A stretch of 64,000 nt of DNA, taken from contig JH590864.1 of the NCBI GenBank assembly GCA_000242235.1, forward strand, positions 216,610 through 280,609, in the 5' to 3' direction. Shown one piece after another: positions 1 to 8,067 of this stretch (position 1 is its first letter; every line of letters begins with the position of its first letter). Source of the stretch: Stomatobaculum longum. Lineage in GTDB: Bacteria > Bacillota > Clostridia > Lachnospirales > Lachnospiraceae. The notes beneath the pieces are model-generated. The model saw only the letters and a list, made by a program, of their open reading frames with translations. It was not told the origin of the DNA and ran no database searches. A program made the translations under genes and the position numbers.

Positions 1-236
1 TTCACCCGCTTGGGCGGGAGATGGGCATACAGGCGGGAGCAAATGTCGTAATGCCCAATCTGTCTCCGGTCGAAGTCCGGAAAAAATATCTGCTCTACGA
101 TAATAAAATCTGCACCGGAGATGAGTCGGCGGCCTGCCGCTCCTGTTTAAACCGGCGCATGGAATCCATCGGCTATCGGCTGACCGAGACACGCGGGGAC
201 GTGAAACCGCTCCCTTCGCCATCGGCGCTCGAATAG
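1..236 (+). CDS. hydE: [FeFe]-hydrogenase maturase HydE, C-terminal fragment
   Basis: This is the last 77 codons of a gene that begins left of the window (reading frame from base 3, stop TAG at 234-236). The segment HPLGREMGIQAGANVVMPN followed by a KYLLYDNKICTGDE block is characteristic of the C-terminus of HydE, the radical-SAM enzyme that helps build the dithiomethylamine bridge of the [FeFe]-hydrogenase H-cluster. The radical-SAM cysteines lie outside the window, so the call rests on this tail and on hydG following 65 bp downstream on the same strand. The gap has no terminator, so the two genes are probably co-transcribed. Confidence 0.85.
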   Translation, partial: HPLGREMGIQAGANVVMPNLSPVEVRKKYLLYDNKICTGDESAACRSCLNRRMESIGYRLTETRGDVKPLPSPSALE

Positions 237-301
237 TACCCCAATACAATTTCAATCTGAACGGAACGGGAAAACCCGGACCGCAAGAAAGGAAACCCTT
301 C

Positions 302-1765
302 ATGGCTACATCTGCAAGCACATCGTATAACCCTGCCTCTCTTTCGGCAGAGGAGTTTATTTCCCACGAAGAAATCTTAGAGACCCTTCGCTACGCGGAG
401 GAAAACAAGCGAAACGAAGAACTGATCGATCGCATACTCGAGAAAGCGCGCCCCAAGTATGAGGGCGGGAAAGTCCGCTGTGAGGGACTTACGCACCGGG
501 AGGCCTCGGTCTTATTGGCGTGCGATCTTCCCGAAAAAAATGCCGAGATGATGAAACTCGCGGAGGAAATCAAGCTCGCCTTTTACGGAAACCGCATCGT
601 TCTCTTTGCGCCGCTCTACCTCTCGAATTACTGTGTGAATGGCTGCACCTACTGTCCCTACCATGCGGAAAATAAGCACATCAAGCGGAAAAAGCTGACG
701 CAGGAAGAAGTGCGGCAGGAGGTCATTGCGCTTCAGGATATGGGACACAAGCGCCTTGCGCTTGAGGCGGGCGAGGATCCCTTGCATAACCCGATCGACT
801 ATATTTTGGAGTGCATCCGTACGATTTACGGCATTCATCATAAGAATGGCGATATACGCCGCGTCAACGTGAACATTGCGGCGACCACGGTCGAAAACTA
901 CCGGAAACTCCGGGACGCCGGCATCGGCACCTATATCTTATTCCAGGAGACCTACCACAAGGAGAGCTATGAGGCACTGCACCCGACCGGCCCGAAGCAC
1001 GACTACCGCTACCACACCGAGGCGATGGACCGCGCGATGGAGGGCGGCATCGACGATGTCGGTATCGGCGTGCTCTTCGGGCTTGACAAGTACCGCTATG
1101 AATTCGCGGGACTTTTGATGCACGCGGAACATCTGGAAGCCGTACACGGCGTGGGACCCCATACCATCAGCGTGCCGCGCCTCAAAAAGGCGGACGACAT
1201 TGACCCCGCAAAATTCAATAACGGCATCGACGATGAGACCTTCCTGAAGATTATTGCCTGCATCCGCATCGCGGTCCCCTATACGGGCATGATTATCTCG
1301 ACCCGCGAGTCGGAGGCGGTGCGCGGCAAAGCGCTCCGGGTCGGCATCTCGCAGATTTCGGGCGGCTCCCGCACCTCGGTCGGCGGCTATGCGGAGGAGG
1401 AGAGAGTGCACGACACCGAGCAGTTTGATGTCTCGGACCAGAGAACCTTGGACGAAGTGCTGCTCTGGCTTATGCGGGACGGCTTTCTGCCCTCATTCTG
1501 CACGGCCTGCTACCGCGAGGGGCGTACAGGCGACCGCTTCATGAGTCTCTGCAAGAGCGGACAGATTCAGAACTGCTGTCATCCGAACGCACTCATGACG
1601 CTCGCGGAATACCTGACCGACTATGCGTCCGAGGAGACCAGGGAGACCGGCAAGGCGCTCGTTGAAACCGAGCTCACGACCATCCCGAATGAGAGAAGCC
1701 GCACGATTGCGGCGGAGAATATCAAAGAGATTTACGCCTCGAACCGCCGGGATTTCCGCTTCTGA
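302..1765 (+). CDS. hydG: [FeFe]-hydrogenase maturase HydG (tyrosine lyase)
   Basis: A 487-residue radical-SAM enzyme that cleaves tyrosine to p-cresol and supplies the CO and cyanide ligands, as an Fe(CO)2(CN) synthon, for the H-cluster. The radical-SAM CX3CX2C motif is C111-VNG-C115-TY-C118. The C-terminal auxiliary-cluster motif CX2CX22C is also visible (SFCTAC, then CC about 22 residues later, near residue 400). Length is normal for the family. The ATG at 302 follows GAAAGGAAA. It lies between hydE and an iron-uptake operon, and hydF follows beyond that operon, so all three maturases are clustered. No hydrogenase structural gene is in the window. Confidence 0.97.
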   Translation: MATSASTSYNPASLSAEEFISHEEILETLRYAEENKRNEELIDRILEKARPKYEGGKVRCEGLTHREASVLLACDLPEKNAEMMKLAEEIKLAFYGNRIVLFAPLYLSNYCVNGCTYCPYHAENKHIKRKKLTQEEVRQEVIALQDMGHKRLALEAGEDPLHNPIDYILECIRTIYGIHHKNGDIRRVNVNIAATTVENYRKLRDAGIGTYILFQETYHKESYEALHPTGPKHDYRYHTEAMDRAMEGGIDDVGIGVLFGLDKYRYEFAGLLMHAEHLEAVHGVGPHTISVPRLKKADDIDPAKFNNGIDDETFLKIIACIRIAVPYTGMIISTRESEAVRGKALRVGISQISGGSRTSVGGYAEEERVHDTEQFDVSDQRTLDEVLLWLMRDGFLPSFCTACYREGRTGDRFMSLCKSGQIQNCCHPNALMTLAEYLTDYASEETRETGKALVETELTTIPNERSRTIAAENIKEIYASNRRDFRF

Positions 1766-1809
1766 GATTCGGCACTGTACGGATGCCCTGTTCTGCTGGA
1801 CAAGAGAGA

Positions 1810-1842
1810 TATGATAAGTTAAGATTGACTATCGGTAGTCAA
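1810..1842 (+). promoter_or_regulatory. Probable promoter -10 and palindromic operator of the iron-importer operon
   Basis: A TATGAT box (1810-1815) is followed by a perfect inverted repeat, TTGACTA-TCGG-TAGTCAA, at 1825-1842. That is where +1 to +20 would fall, and repressor operators of metal-uptake operons often sit there. No convincing -35 is seen. The arms extend imperfectly into AGATT and AATCT. A DtxR/IdeR-type or similar metalloregulator is a reasonable guess, but no such gene is in the window. Confidence 0.5.
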
Positions 1843-1872
1843 ATCTAATCAAAGAAAAAGGAGGTATACGCT

Positions 1873-2889
1873 ACGAGACAAACAAAATGGCTTGTTCTCT
1901 GCCTGATACTCGCAGCGCTGGCCTCGGCGGTCGTCACGCTTTGCATGGGGGCGGTGCGAATTCCGGTCGAGACGACCTGGGCTGTCTTACTGCGCCACCT
2001 CTTCGGACAAAGCGGACGCAGCATACCGGTTTCGATGGAGCAGATTGTCTGGCAAATCCGGGTGCCGAGAATTATCCTCGGCTTTCTCGCAGGGAGCGGA
2101 CTCGCGCTCTGCGGCTGTGTGATGCAGGCGGTCGTGCAAAATCCCATGGCAGATCCCTATATCCTCGGCGTTTCAGCCGGGGCGACACTCGGCGCAACGG
2201 GCTCTCTGTTCCTCGGTGTCGGCGTTGTGTCCGGGTTCTGGGCGTTTCTCGGCGCGGGTCTCGCCTGCTTTCTGGTGCTTGCACTCGCCTCGGCGGACGG
2301 CAAAACCACCTCGGTCAAGCTGATTCTCGCCGGCATGATCGTGAACGCGCTGCTCACCGCCTTTTCCAATTTCATCATTGCCGTCGCGGGCAATTCCGAC
2401 GGTGTGCTGTCGATTAAGTTCTGGACCATGGGAGCGCTGACGCGCGCCGGTTGGAAGAATATCGGGCTCATTGCCGTGATTGTCGCACTTGCGGCGCTCT
2501 ATTTCATGAGTCAGGCGAGAACTTTGGACGGCCTCTTGCTCGGCGAGGAGGCGGCTGTCACAATCGGCATCGATACCTTCCGTTGCCGCCTCGCGTACCT
2601 TCTGGTGCTCTCGCTGCTCACGGGCGCTCTGATTTCAGCTTGCGGCACCATAGGCTTTGTGGGGCTCATCATTCCGCATCTCGCGCGGGCGCTGGTCGGC
2701 ACCGCACATCGAAGACTCTTGCCGGTCGCGGCGCTTTCCGGCGGCCTCTTTATGCTCTGGGTCGACGCACTCGCGCGGAGTTTACTGCCGAACACGGAGC
2801 TGCCGGTCGGTATATTCACGGCGTTAATCGGTGCCCCCTTCTTTGTCTATGTGATGGTGCGAAAACGCTACGGATTCGGAGGCAAATAA
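1873..2889 (+). CDS. FecCD-family ABC transporter permease (iron-siderophore/heme/cobalamin type)
   Basis: Membrane subunit of a binding-protein-dependent importer, about 338 residues from the start proposed here. Hydrophobic helices run the whole length, and the family blocks VPRIILGFLAGSGLALCG, QNPMADPYILGVSAGA and GFVGLIIPHLAR are present. The first in-frame ATG (1945) has no ribosome binding site and would cut into the first membrane helix. A strong AAAAAGGAGG (1855-1864) lies 8 nt upstream of an ACG codon at 1873, and no ATG, GTG or TTG lies between them. Initiation at ACG, or an ATG-to-ACG change, is therefore inferred. The ATPase gene starts immediately after it. The substrate cannot be read from sequence; the setting next to Fe-S enzyme maturases favours iron. 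Confidence 0.88.
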   Translation, partial: TRQTKWLVLCLILAALASAVVTLCMGAVRIPVETTWAVLLRHLFGQSGRSIPVSMEQIVWQIRVPRIILGFLAGSGLALCGCVMQAVVQNPMADPYILGVSAGATLGATGSLFLGVGVVSGFWAFLGAGLACFLVLALASADGKTTSVKLILAGMIVNALLTAFSNFIIAVAGNSDGVLSIKFWTMGALTRAGWKNIGLIAVIVALAALYFMSQARTLDGLLLGEEAAVTIGIDTFRCRLAYLLVLSLLTGALISACGTIGFVGLIIPHLARALVGTAHRRLLPVAALSGGLFMLWVDALARSLLPNTELPVGIFTALIGAPFFVYVMVRKRYGFGGK

Positions 2890-3648
2890 ATGAGACTCGA
2901 AGCAGAAAATATCGCGGTCTCGATCGCCGGAAAATCCATTGTGAAAAACGTGACGCTCGATGTGCCGGAGCACAAGTTCTCGGCGCTCCTCGGTGCAAAC
3001 GGGAGCGGCAAGACCACCTTGCTTCGCGCGATTTATAAGACCCAGAAGACGGACAGCGGCACAGTGCGGCTCGACGGTGAGGACATCGCCCGCTTTTCGG
3101 GAAAAAAAATCGCGCGCCGCATGGCGGTCATGGGGCAGTTCAATCAGATTAATTTTGACTATACGGTCATGGACATTGCGCTGATGGGGCGCTATCCGTT
3201 CCACACGCTCCTTGAGCGGGAAAAGGACGGGGACTATGAGGCGGCGCTCGAGGCGCTCTCGAAGGTCGGCATGAAAGACTACCGCGACCGGAACTTTCAG
3301 TCGCTCTCGGGCGGCGAGAAGCAGCGCGTCGTCCTGGCGCGCGCGCTCACGCAAAACCCGAAAGTCCTGATTCTGGATGAGCCGACGAACCACCTGGACA
3401 TTCGCTACCGACTCGAGATCCTTTCTATCATCAAAGATCTCGGCATCACGGTGCTCGCGGCGCTGCATGACCTCGGTCTGGCCGCGCAGTACTGCGACTA
3501 TCTGTATCTCATGCGACAGGGCGAAATCGTGGAGAGCGGCGTGCCGGAAGCGGTGATGACACCCGAAACCATACGGCGGATTTTTGAGGTCGAGGCAGCG
3601 GTGTACCCGAGCCCCATTGACGGAAAGCTCATGATTCAGTATCTCTGA
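2890..3648 (+). CDS. FecE-type ABC transporter ATP-binding protein
   Basis: A 252-residue ATPase that drives the FecCD permease encoded immediately upstream (the permease stop ends at 2889 and this ATG begins at 2890). Visible motifs are Walker A GANGSGKT (residues 35-42), the signature LSGGEKQRV (from 139), Walker B VLILDEPTNHLD (from 159) and the H-loop LHDL. The order permease, ATPase, binding protein with tight spacing indicates one transcript. The family energises uptake of ferric siderophores, heme or corrinoids; which one applies here is not determined. Confidence 0.93.
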   Translation: MRLEAENIAVSIAGKSIVKNVTLDVPEHKFSALLGANGSGKTTLLRAIYKTQKTDSGTVRLDGEDIARFSGKKIARRMAVMGQFNQINFDYTVMDIALMGRYPFHTLLEREKDGDYEAALEALSKVGMKDYRDRNFQSLSGGEKQRVVLARALTQNPKVLILDEPTNHLDIRYRLEILSIIKDLGITVLAALHDLGLAAQYCDYLYLMRQGEIVESGVPEAVMTPETIRRIFEVEAAVYPSPIDGKLMIQYL

Positions 3649-3703
3649 CAACTGTGTTTGGCAACAGAGGTTTTAGCAGAGATTTCGCAGAAAAAGGAGA
3701 GCT

Positions 3704-4783
3704 ATGAAGAAAAAGACCATGCTTTTACCGCTCGCGGCAGTCGCGGCGGCACTGATGATTACCGCTTGCGGACAAAAGGCAGCGAGTTCCGAGACGAGCG
3801 CCGCAAACGCTTCGGAAACAGCGACCACAGCAGGGAGCGAGACCAAGGCAGTGGCAGAGAGCGGCGCGGCGGCGAAGAACAGTGCGGCTGCAAAGACCGC
3901 TTATCCCCTGACGCTCAAGATTTACGACGCCGAGGGCAAGGAAGTCGAGATGAGCTATGCCCATGCACCGGAGCGCGTACTCTCGACGCAGCTCTCGATG
4001 ACCGAGCTCTTGATTAAGCTCGGGTTAAAAGATAAGATTGTCGCGGTCTTTGACAACGACAATGCGTTAAAGGGCGACATTGCGACCGAAATTGCCTCCT
4101 TAAAGAGTCTCGGCGACAAGAAGTCGGTCTCGAAGGAGAGCATACTTGCACTCGAGCCGGATCTGATTCTCGGCAAGGGGCCTCTCATGTTCACCGACAC
4201 GGCAATCGGCACGGTGCAGTCCTATCAGGAACTCGGCATTCCGGTCTACACCGAACTCGCGAGTGCTTCGATTGACCAGTCGCTCAAGAACATTCCGGAA
4301 GATGTCCGCAACATCGGCAAAATCTTCGATGTGCAGGAGAAGGCGGATGCCTATGCGGCGGAACTTGACAAGCGAATTGACGCGCTGCTTACGAAGGTCA
4401 GCAACCAAACGGGAGAGCCGAAGAAGGTGCTCTTTATGGCCGGTTATACGGACGGCACCTTTGCGGGCTTCAACTCGAAGATGAGCAGCTGCATGTTAAA
4501 GACTCTGAACGCAGAGAATGTGCTCGAGAAGGGCGGCAACGGCCTCACGCTCGAAAATCTGATTTCGATGAATCCGGATGTGATTGTCTATGTCCGCTCG
4601 GACCGCTTTGCGGCGGCGGATGTCAACGCGGTCGCTTCGCTCAGCGAAAATCAGGTGGTGCAGGATGTGCCCGCAATCAAGAGCAAGAAGATTATCGAGA
4701 TGGACTATGACGATGTGATGGACTACGGCGCGCGCGTCATTGACTCCGCCGAGAAGCTCTACGACTTCATGTATGAGAAATAA
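3704..4783 (+). CDS. ABC transporter substrate-binding lipoprotein (FepB/BtuF-like)
   Basis: A 359-residue extracellular binding protein for the FecCD/FecE importer. Its lipoprotein signal peptide ends in the lipobox ITAC, so Cys22 would be lipidated and the protein anchored outside the membrane. A flexible linker rich in S, E, T, A and K (about residues 25-65) precedes the periplasmic-binding fold, which has typical blocks such as PERVLSTQLSMTELLIKLG, ALEPDLILG and the closing NPDVIVYV region. An intrinsic terminator follows, so this ends the importer operon. The ligand is unknown; ferric siderophore, heme or cobalamin are all possible. Confidence 0.9.
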   Translation: MKKKTMLLPLAAVAAALMITACGQKAASSETSAANASETATTAGSETKAVAESGAAAKNSAAAKTAYPLTLKIYDAEGKEVEMSYAHAPERVLSTQLSMTELLIKLGLKDKIVAVFDNDNALKGDIATEIASLKSLGDKKSVSKESILALEPDLILGKGPLMFTDTAIGTVQSYQELGIPVYTELASASIDQSLKNIPEDVRNIGKIFDVQEKADAYAAELDKRIDALLTKVSNQTGEPKKVLFMAGYTDGTFAGFNSKMSSCMLKTLNAENVLEKGGNGLTLENLISMNPDVIVYVRSDRFAAADVNAVASLSENQVVQDVPAIKSKKIIEMDYDDVMDYGARVIDSAEKLYDFMYEK

Positions 4784-4799
4784 GCGATTTACCTGAGAG

Positions 4800-4834
4800 A
4801 AGGCGGATGGGCGGAAGGCTCATCCGCCTTTTTT
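4800..4834 (+). terminator. Intrinsic terminator after the iron-importer operon
   Basis: A stem GGCGGATG (4802-4809) pairs with CATCCGCC (4821-4828) and is followed by six T. It separates the importer from hydF. Confidence 0.9.
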
Positions 4835-4896
4835 CGGAAGCATACGAGAATCATGCGGAACGAAGAAAGACAGGCTCAAGAAAGTCGGGAGTCGGA

Positions 4897-4956
4897 AAGA
4901 CAGAAATCAAGAGAGACAGAAATTAAGACAGAAAGAAATTAAGACAGAAAGAAATC
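4897..4956 (+). repeat. Purine-rich tandem repeats upstream of hydF
   Basis: Two adjacent 16-bp copies, AAGACAGAAAGAAATT (4925-4940) and the same ending in C (4941-4956), are preceded by two shorter relatives around 4898-4924. They lie in the 5' region of hydF, ending 16 bp before its start. Almost every base is a purine. Confidence 0.75.
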
Positions 4957-4972
4957 AGAGAGGAAGCAGTGC

Positions 4973-6226
4973 ATGCAAGAATTCGGAGCAAGCGAAAAAT
5001 TTCGCGCCTGTATCGGTATTTTCGGCGCGAGAAATGCGGGTAAGTCAAGCCTGTTTAACGCGCTGAGCGCGCAGAAGGCCGCATTGGTCTCGGATACGCC
5101 CGGCACGACCACGGACCCGGTCAAAAAGACTATGGAGATACTGCCGCTCGGACCGATTACCTTAATCGACACCCCGGGCATCGATGACGAGGGGGAACTC
5201 GGAAGAGAACGCGTGCGGCGCGCTGAGGAGATGCAAAAGCGCTGTGACGCGGCCATTCTCTGTCTTGCGGGAAAAAGGGAGGCAGGAGAGGCCGAAGAGC
5301 AGCTGTTTCGCGCGCTCGCGGCAAAGGGGATTCCGCTCTTAGCGGTCATCACCAAGGCGGAAGCGCTCACGGAAAAGGAGCGCGCAGAGTCTGTGGCTTA
5401 CGTTTCCGGGCTGCTTACGCGCTGCGGGGCAAAGGTCAAAGAAATTATTCTTTGCTCTGCCGTGAGCGGAGAAGGCATAGAGGAAGTAAAGACTGCCATC
5501 GGTATGCTGCCGCGTAAGGCAGAGAAGAAACCGCTGCTCATGGATCTCGTTGCGCCCGGTGACACAGTCGTCCTGGTCTGTCCGCAGGATGAATCCGCGC
5601 CGCGCGGTCGCCTCATTTTGCCGCAGCAGATGGCGGTGCGAGAGCTTTTGGACGGCGGTGCCTTTCCCTTTCTCTGTCAGCCGGAGGGGCTGCCCGCTCT
5701 GCTTTCGGCCCTTCGTGAGCCGCCGACCCTCATCATCACGGATTCGCAGGCTTTTGCCGAAGTCGCAGCCTGCATTCCCGCGGAGCAGCCGCTCAGTTCT
5801 TTCAGCATGTTGCTGGCCCGGCAGAGCGGTGTGCTCGAAGAGGCGTTAATCGGTGCGGCGGCGATCTGGAAGCTACGGGACGGCGACGCCGTTTTGATAT
5901 CGGAAGGCTGCACCCATAAGAGACAGTGTAAGGACATCGGCACGGTGAAGCTCCCGAAGTTACTCGAAAAGGCCGCGGAGAAAAAACTCCGCTTTTATTT
6001 CAGCTCCGGCCACGAGTTCCCGGAGGACATGCGCGAAAAAGAGATACGGCTGGTGGTGCACTGCGGCGCCTGTATGCTCGGGGATACGGAACTCTTATCG
6101 CGCTTTCAAGAGAGCCGCAATGCGGATATTCCGATTACCAATTACGGCGTGGCGCTCGCCGCGATGCAGGGCATACTGCCGCGCGCGGCTGTACCGCTGC
6201 TGAAAGAAAAGCGATCCCGTGATTGA
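4973..6226 (+). CDS. hydF: [FeFe]-hydrogenase maturation GTPase HydF
   Basis: A 417-residue scaffold GTPase on which the diiron precursor of the H-cluster is assembled before transfer to apo-hydrogenase. The N-terminal G domain has P-loop GARNAGKSS (18-26), the threonine-rich switch I GTTTDPV (44-50) and DTPG (66-69). The C-terminal [4Fe-4S] site fits the HydF pattern CxH...HCxxC: C313-T-H315, then H363-C364-GA-C367. The start follows GAGAGGAAG at normal spacing. It is transcribed separately from hydG, since a terminator and repeats lie between them. Confidence 0.97.
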   Translation: MQEFGASEKFRACIGIFGARNAGKSSLFNALSAQKAALVSDTPGTTTDPVKKTMEILPLGPITLIDTPGIDDEGELGRERVRRAEEMQKRCDAAILCLAGKREAGEAEEQLFRALAAKGIPLLAVITKAEALTEKERAESVAYVSGLLTRCGAKVKEIILCSAVSGEGIEEVKTAIGMLPRKAEKKPLLMDLVAPGDTVVLVCPQDESAPRGRLILPQQMAVRELLDGGAFPFLCQPEGLPALLSALREPPTLIITDSQAFAEVAACIPAEQPLSSFSMLLARQSGVLEEALIGAAAIWKLRDGDAVLISEGCTHKRQCKDIGTVKLPKLLEKAAEKKLRFYFSSGHEFPEDMREKEIRLVVHCGACMLGDTELLSRFQESRNADIPITNYGVALAAMQGILPRAAVPLLKEKRSRD

Positions 6227-6337
6227 GACGAAGTGTATTCGTGATTGCGACAAAGCGTGTAGGGCAGAACAAAGCGGGAGGCGATTGTCACCGGTAGCGC
6301 TGCCTGAAACGATAGTGTCGGTTCGTTCATGGCGGAG

Positions 6338-6363
6338 AAGCACGCTTTATTGCGTGCTTTTTT
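6338..6363 (+). terminator. Intrinsic terminator after hydF
   Basis: AAGCACGC (6338-6345) pairs with GCGTGCTT (6352-6359) across a 6-nt loop and is followed by T residues. Confidence 0.9.
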
Positions 6364-6426
6364 GTATGCGGCATCCGATTGGGACTCGATTGCGCGTGAG
6401 AATCCAGGAGAGGCTGTTTCGGTTCG

Positions 6427-6513
6427 GAGTATGTTTCCTGTATGCAGTGGGACGGGGCGGGCTGTCTGTCACGGAGCGGCTCGATGGAGCATGTTTCCTG
6501 TATGCAGTGGGAC
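6427..6513 (+). repeat. 27-bp direct repeat pair, 60-bp period
   Basis: Positions 6427-6453 and 6487-6513 are identical except for one base. The shared core begins ATGTTTCCTG and ends GCAGTGGGAC. The exact 60-bp spacing keeps any reading frame (20 codons) and any helical face (close to six turns). Nothing in the adjacent genes explains it. Confidence 0.8.
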
Positions 6514-6524
6514 TGGAGTTAAGC

Positions 6525-6546
6525 CTGTATTCGTGTTAAAATACAG
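6525..6546 (+). promoter_or_regulatory. Inverted repeat in the purB promoter region
   Basis: CTGTATT (6525-6531) and AATACAG (6540-6546) form a perfect 7-bp inverted repeat around an AT-rich sequence resembling a -10 box, about 55 bp before purB. It is an operator or leader-hairpin candidate. The purine regulator is not identified. Confidence 0.35.
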
Positions 6547-6599
6547 AATGTCATGGAAATTGGAGTCGTCTGCCAATCGGAACAAGAAGGAGACCGCAT

Positions 6600-8039
6600 A
6601 TGCAAAAAGAATACAATAAATACCTGAGTCCGCTCTCCGAGCGCTATGCCTCGGCGGAGATGCAGTATTTGTTTTCGCCGGAGAAAAAGTTCCGCACCTG
6701 GAGAAAACTCTGGATTGCACTTGCCGAGACAGAGAGGGAACTCGGACTTCCGATTACGGAGGAGCAGATTGCGGAATTAAAGGCACACGCCGAGGATATC
6801 AACTACGAAGTCGCGGAGGCGAGAGAGCGGGAAGTGCGCCACGATGTGATGAGTCATGTCTATGCCTACGGCAAGCAGTGCCCGAGCGCAAAGGGCATCA
6901 TTCACCTCGGTGCGACCAGCTGTTACGTGGGCGATAACACGGATATTATTCTGATGACGGAGGGGCTCCGCATTGTGCGCCGCGAACTTCTGAATGTCGT
7001 CGCGGAGCTCGCAAGCTTCGCGGAGAAGTATAAGGACCTCCCGACCCTCGCCTTTACCCACTTCCAGCCGGCGCAGCCGACCACGGTCGGCAAGCGCGCA
7101 ACGCTCTGGATCAACGAACTGCTTCTGGATCTCGAGGATCTGGACCACGTGCTCGCAAACATGAAGCTGCTTGGCTGTAAGGGCACCACGGGCACGCAGG
7201 CCTCGTTCAAGGAGCTCTTTGAGGGCGACGAAGAGAAGATTAAGAAGATCGATCCGATGATCGCGGAGAAGATGGGCTTTTCGGCCTGTGTACCGGTCTC
7301 CGGCCAGACCTACTCGCGGAAGATTGACACCCGCGTTCTGAATGTGCTCGCGGGCATTGCCCAGAGCGCGCACAAGTTCTCGAACGACATCCGCCTCCTG
7401 CAGCACTTGAAGGAAGTCGAGGAGCCGTTTGAGAAGAGCCAGATCGGCTCCTCGGCCATGGCCTACAAGCGGAACCCGATGCGCTGCGAGCGCATGGCGA
7501 GTCTCGCGAACTATGTGATGAGCGATGTGATGAACCCGATGCTCGTCGCGAGCACGCAGTGGTTCGAGCGCACGCTCGACGACTCCGCGAACAAGCGCCT
7601 CTCGATCCCGGAGGGCTTCCTCGCAATCGACGGCATCCTCCACCTGTACATGAATGTCGTGGACGGCCTCGTGGTCTACCCGAAGGTCATTGAGAAGCGT
7701 CTCATGGCAGAGCTTCCGTTTATGGCGACCGAGAACATCATGATGGACGCGGTCAAGGCGGGCGGTGACCGCCAGGAACTGCACGAGAAGATTCGCGAGC
7801 TCTCGATGATTGCCGGACAGCATGTGAAGGCAGAGGGCAAGGACAACGACCTTCTTGCGCTGATTGCCGCAGAGCCTTCGTTCCACCTGAATTTAGCGGA
7901 TCTCGAGAAGACCATGCAGCCGGAGCGCTACATCGGCAGAAGTGCGGAGCAGGTCACGGATTACCTGAACGAAGTGGTCAATCCGCTACTCAAGGAGAAT
8001 CAGGATGTGCTCGGCGAAAAGGCCGAGATTCAGGTCTAA
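6600..8039 (+). CDS. purB: Adenylosuccinate lyase
   Basis: A 479-residue lyase that catalyses two fumarate-releasing steps: SAICAR to AICAR in IMP synthesis and adenylosuccinate to AMP. The fumarase/aspartase-superfamily signature is SSAMAYKRNPMRCER (residues 284-298), and the substrate-binding block HLGATSCYVGDNTD is near residue 100. The ATG at 6600 follows AAGGAGA. purA begins 28 bp after the stop, so the two enzymes of the IMP-to-AMP branch are encoded together, probably as one transcript. Confidence 0.97.
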   Translation: MQKEYNKYLSPLSERYASAEMQYLFSPEKKFRTWRKLWIALAETERELGLPITEEQIAELKAHAEDINYEVAEAREREVRHDVMSHVYAYGKQCPSAKGIIHLGATSCYVGDNTDIILMTEGLRIVRRELLNVVAELASFAEKYKDLPTLAFTHFQPAQPTTVGKRATLWINELLLDLEDLDHVLANMKLLGCKGTTGTQASFKELFEGDEEKIKKIDPMIAEKMGFSACVPVSGQTYSRKIDTRVLNVLAGIAQSAHKFSNDIRLLQHLKEVEEPFEKSQIGSSAMAYKRNPMRCERMASLANYVMSDVMNPMLVASTQWFERTLDDSANKRLSIPEGFLAIDGILHLYMNVVDGLVVYPKVIEKRLMAELPFMATENIMMDAVKAGGDRQELHEKIRELSMIAGQHVKAEGKDNDLLALIAAEPSFHLNLADLEKTMQPERYIGRSAEQVTDYLNEVVNPLLKENQDVLGEKAEIQV

Positions 8040-8067
8040 GGGACGAAAAGAGAGAGGAGTTTATCAT

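Larger units (their letters stand above)
6227..6599 (+). other. Intergenic region between hydF and purB
   Basis: This 373-bp stretch holds the hydF terminator (6338-6363), a duplicated 27-bp segment exactly 60 bp apart (6427-6453 and 6487-6513), and an inverted repeat CTGTATT/AATACAG (6525-6546) enclosing an AT-rich TTAAAAT that may be the purB -10. A 96-codon open frame spans the repeat, but it has no good ribosome binding site and runs into purB, so I do not call it a gene. Confidence 0.6.

Noticed and set aside
1766..1872. Cobalamin riboswitch before the FecCD importer
   Set aside because: The gap is 107 bp, too short, and no B12-box sequence is visible.
6219..6619. Short overlapping frames between hydF and purB as genes
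   Set aside because: They cross a terminator and repeats, lack ribosome binding sites and run into purB. Kept only as an alternative reading of the repeat.
6777..7886. 369-codon minus-strand frame inside purB
   Set aside because: Antisense shadow of purB; no start signal and abnormal composition.
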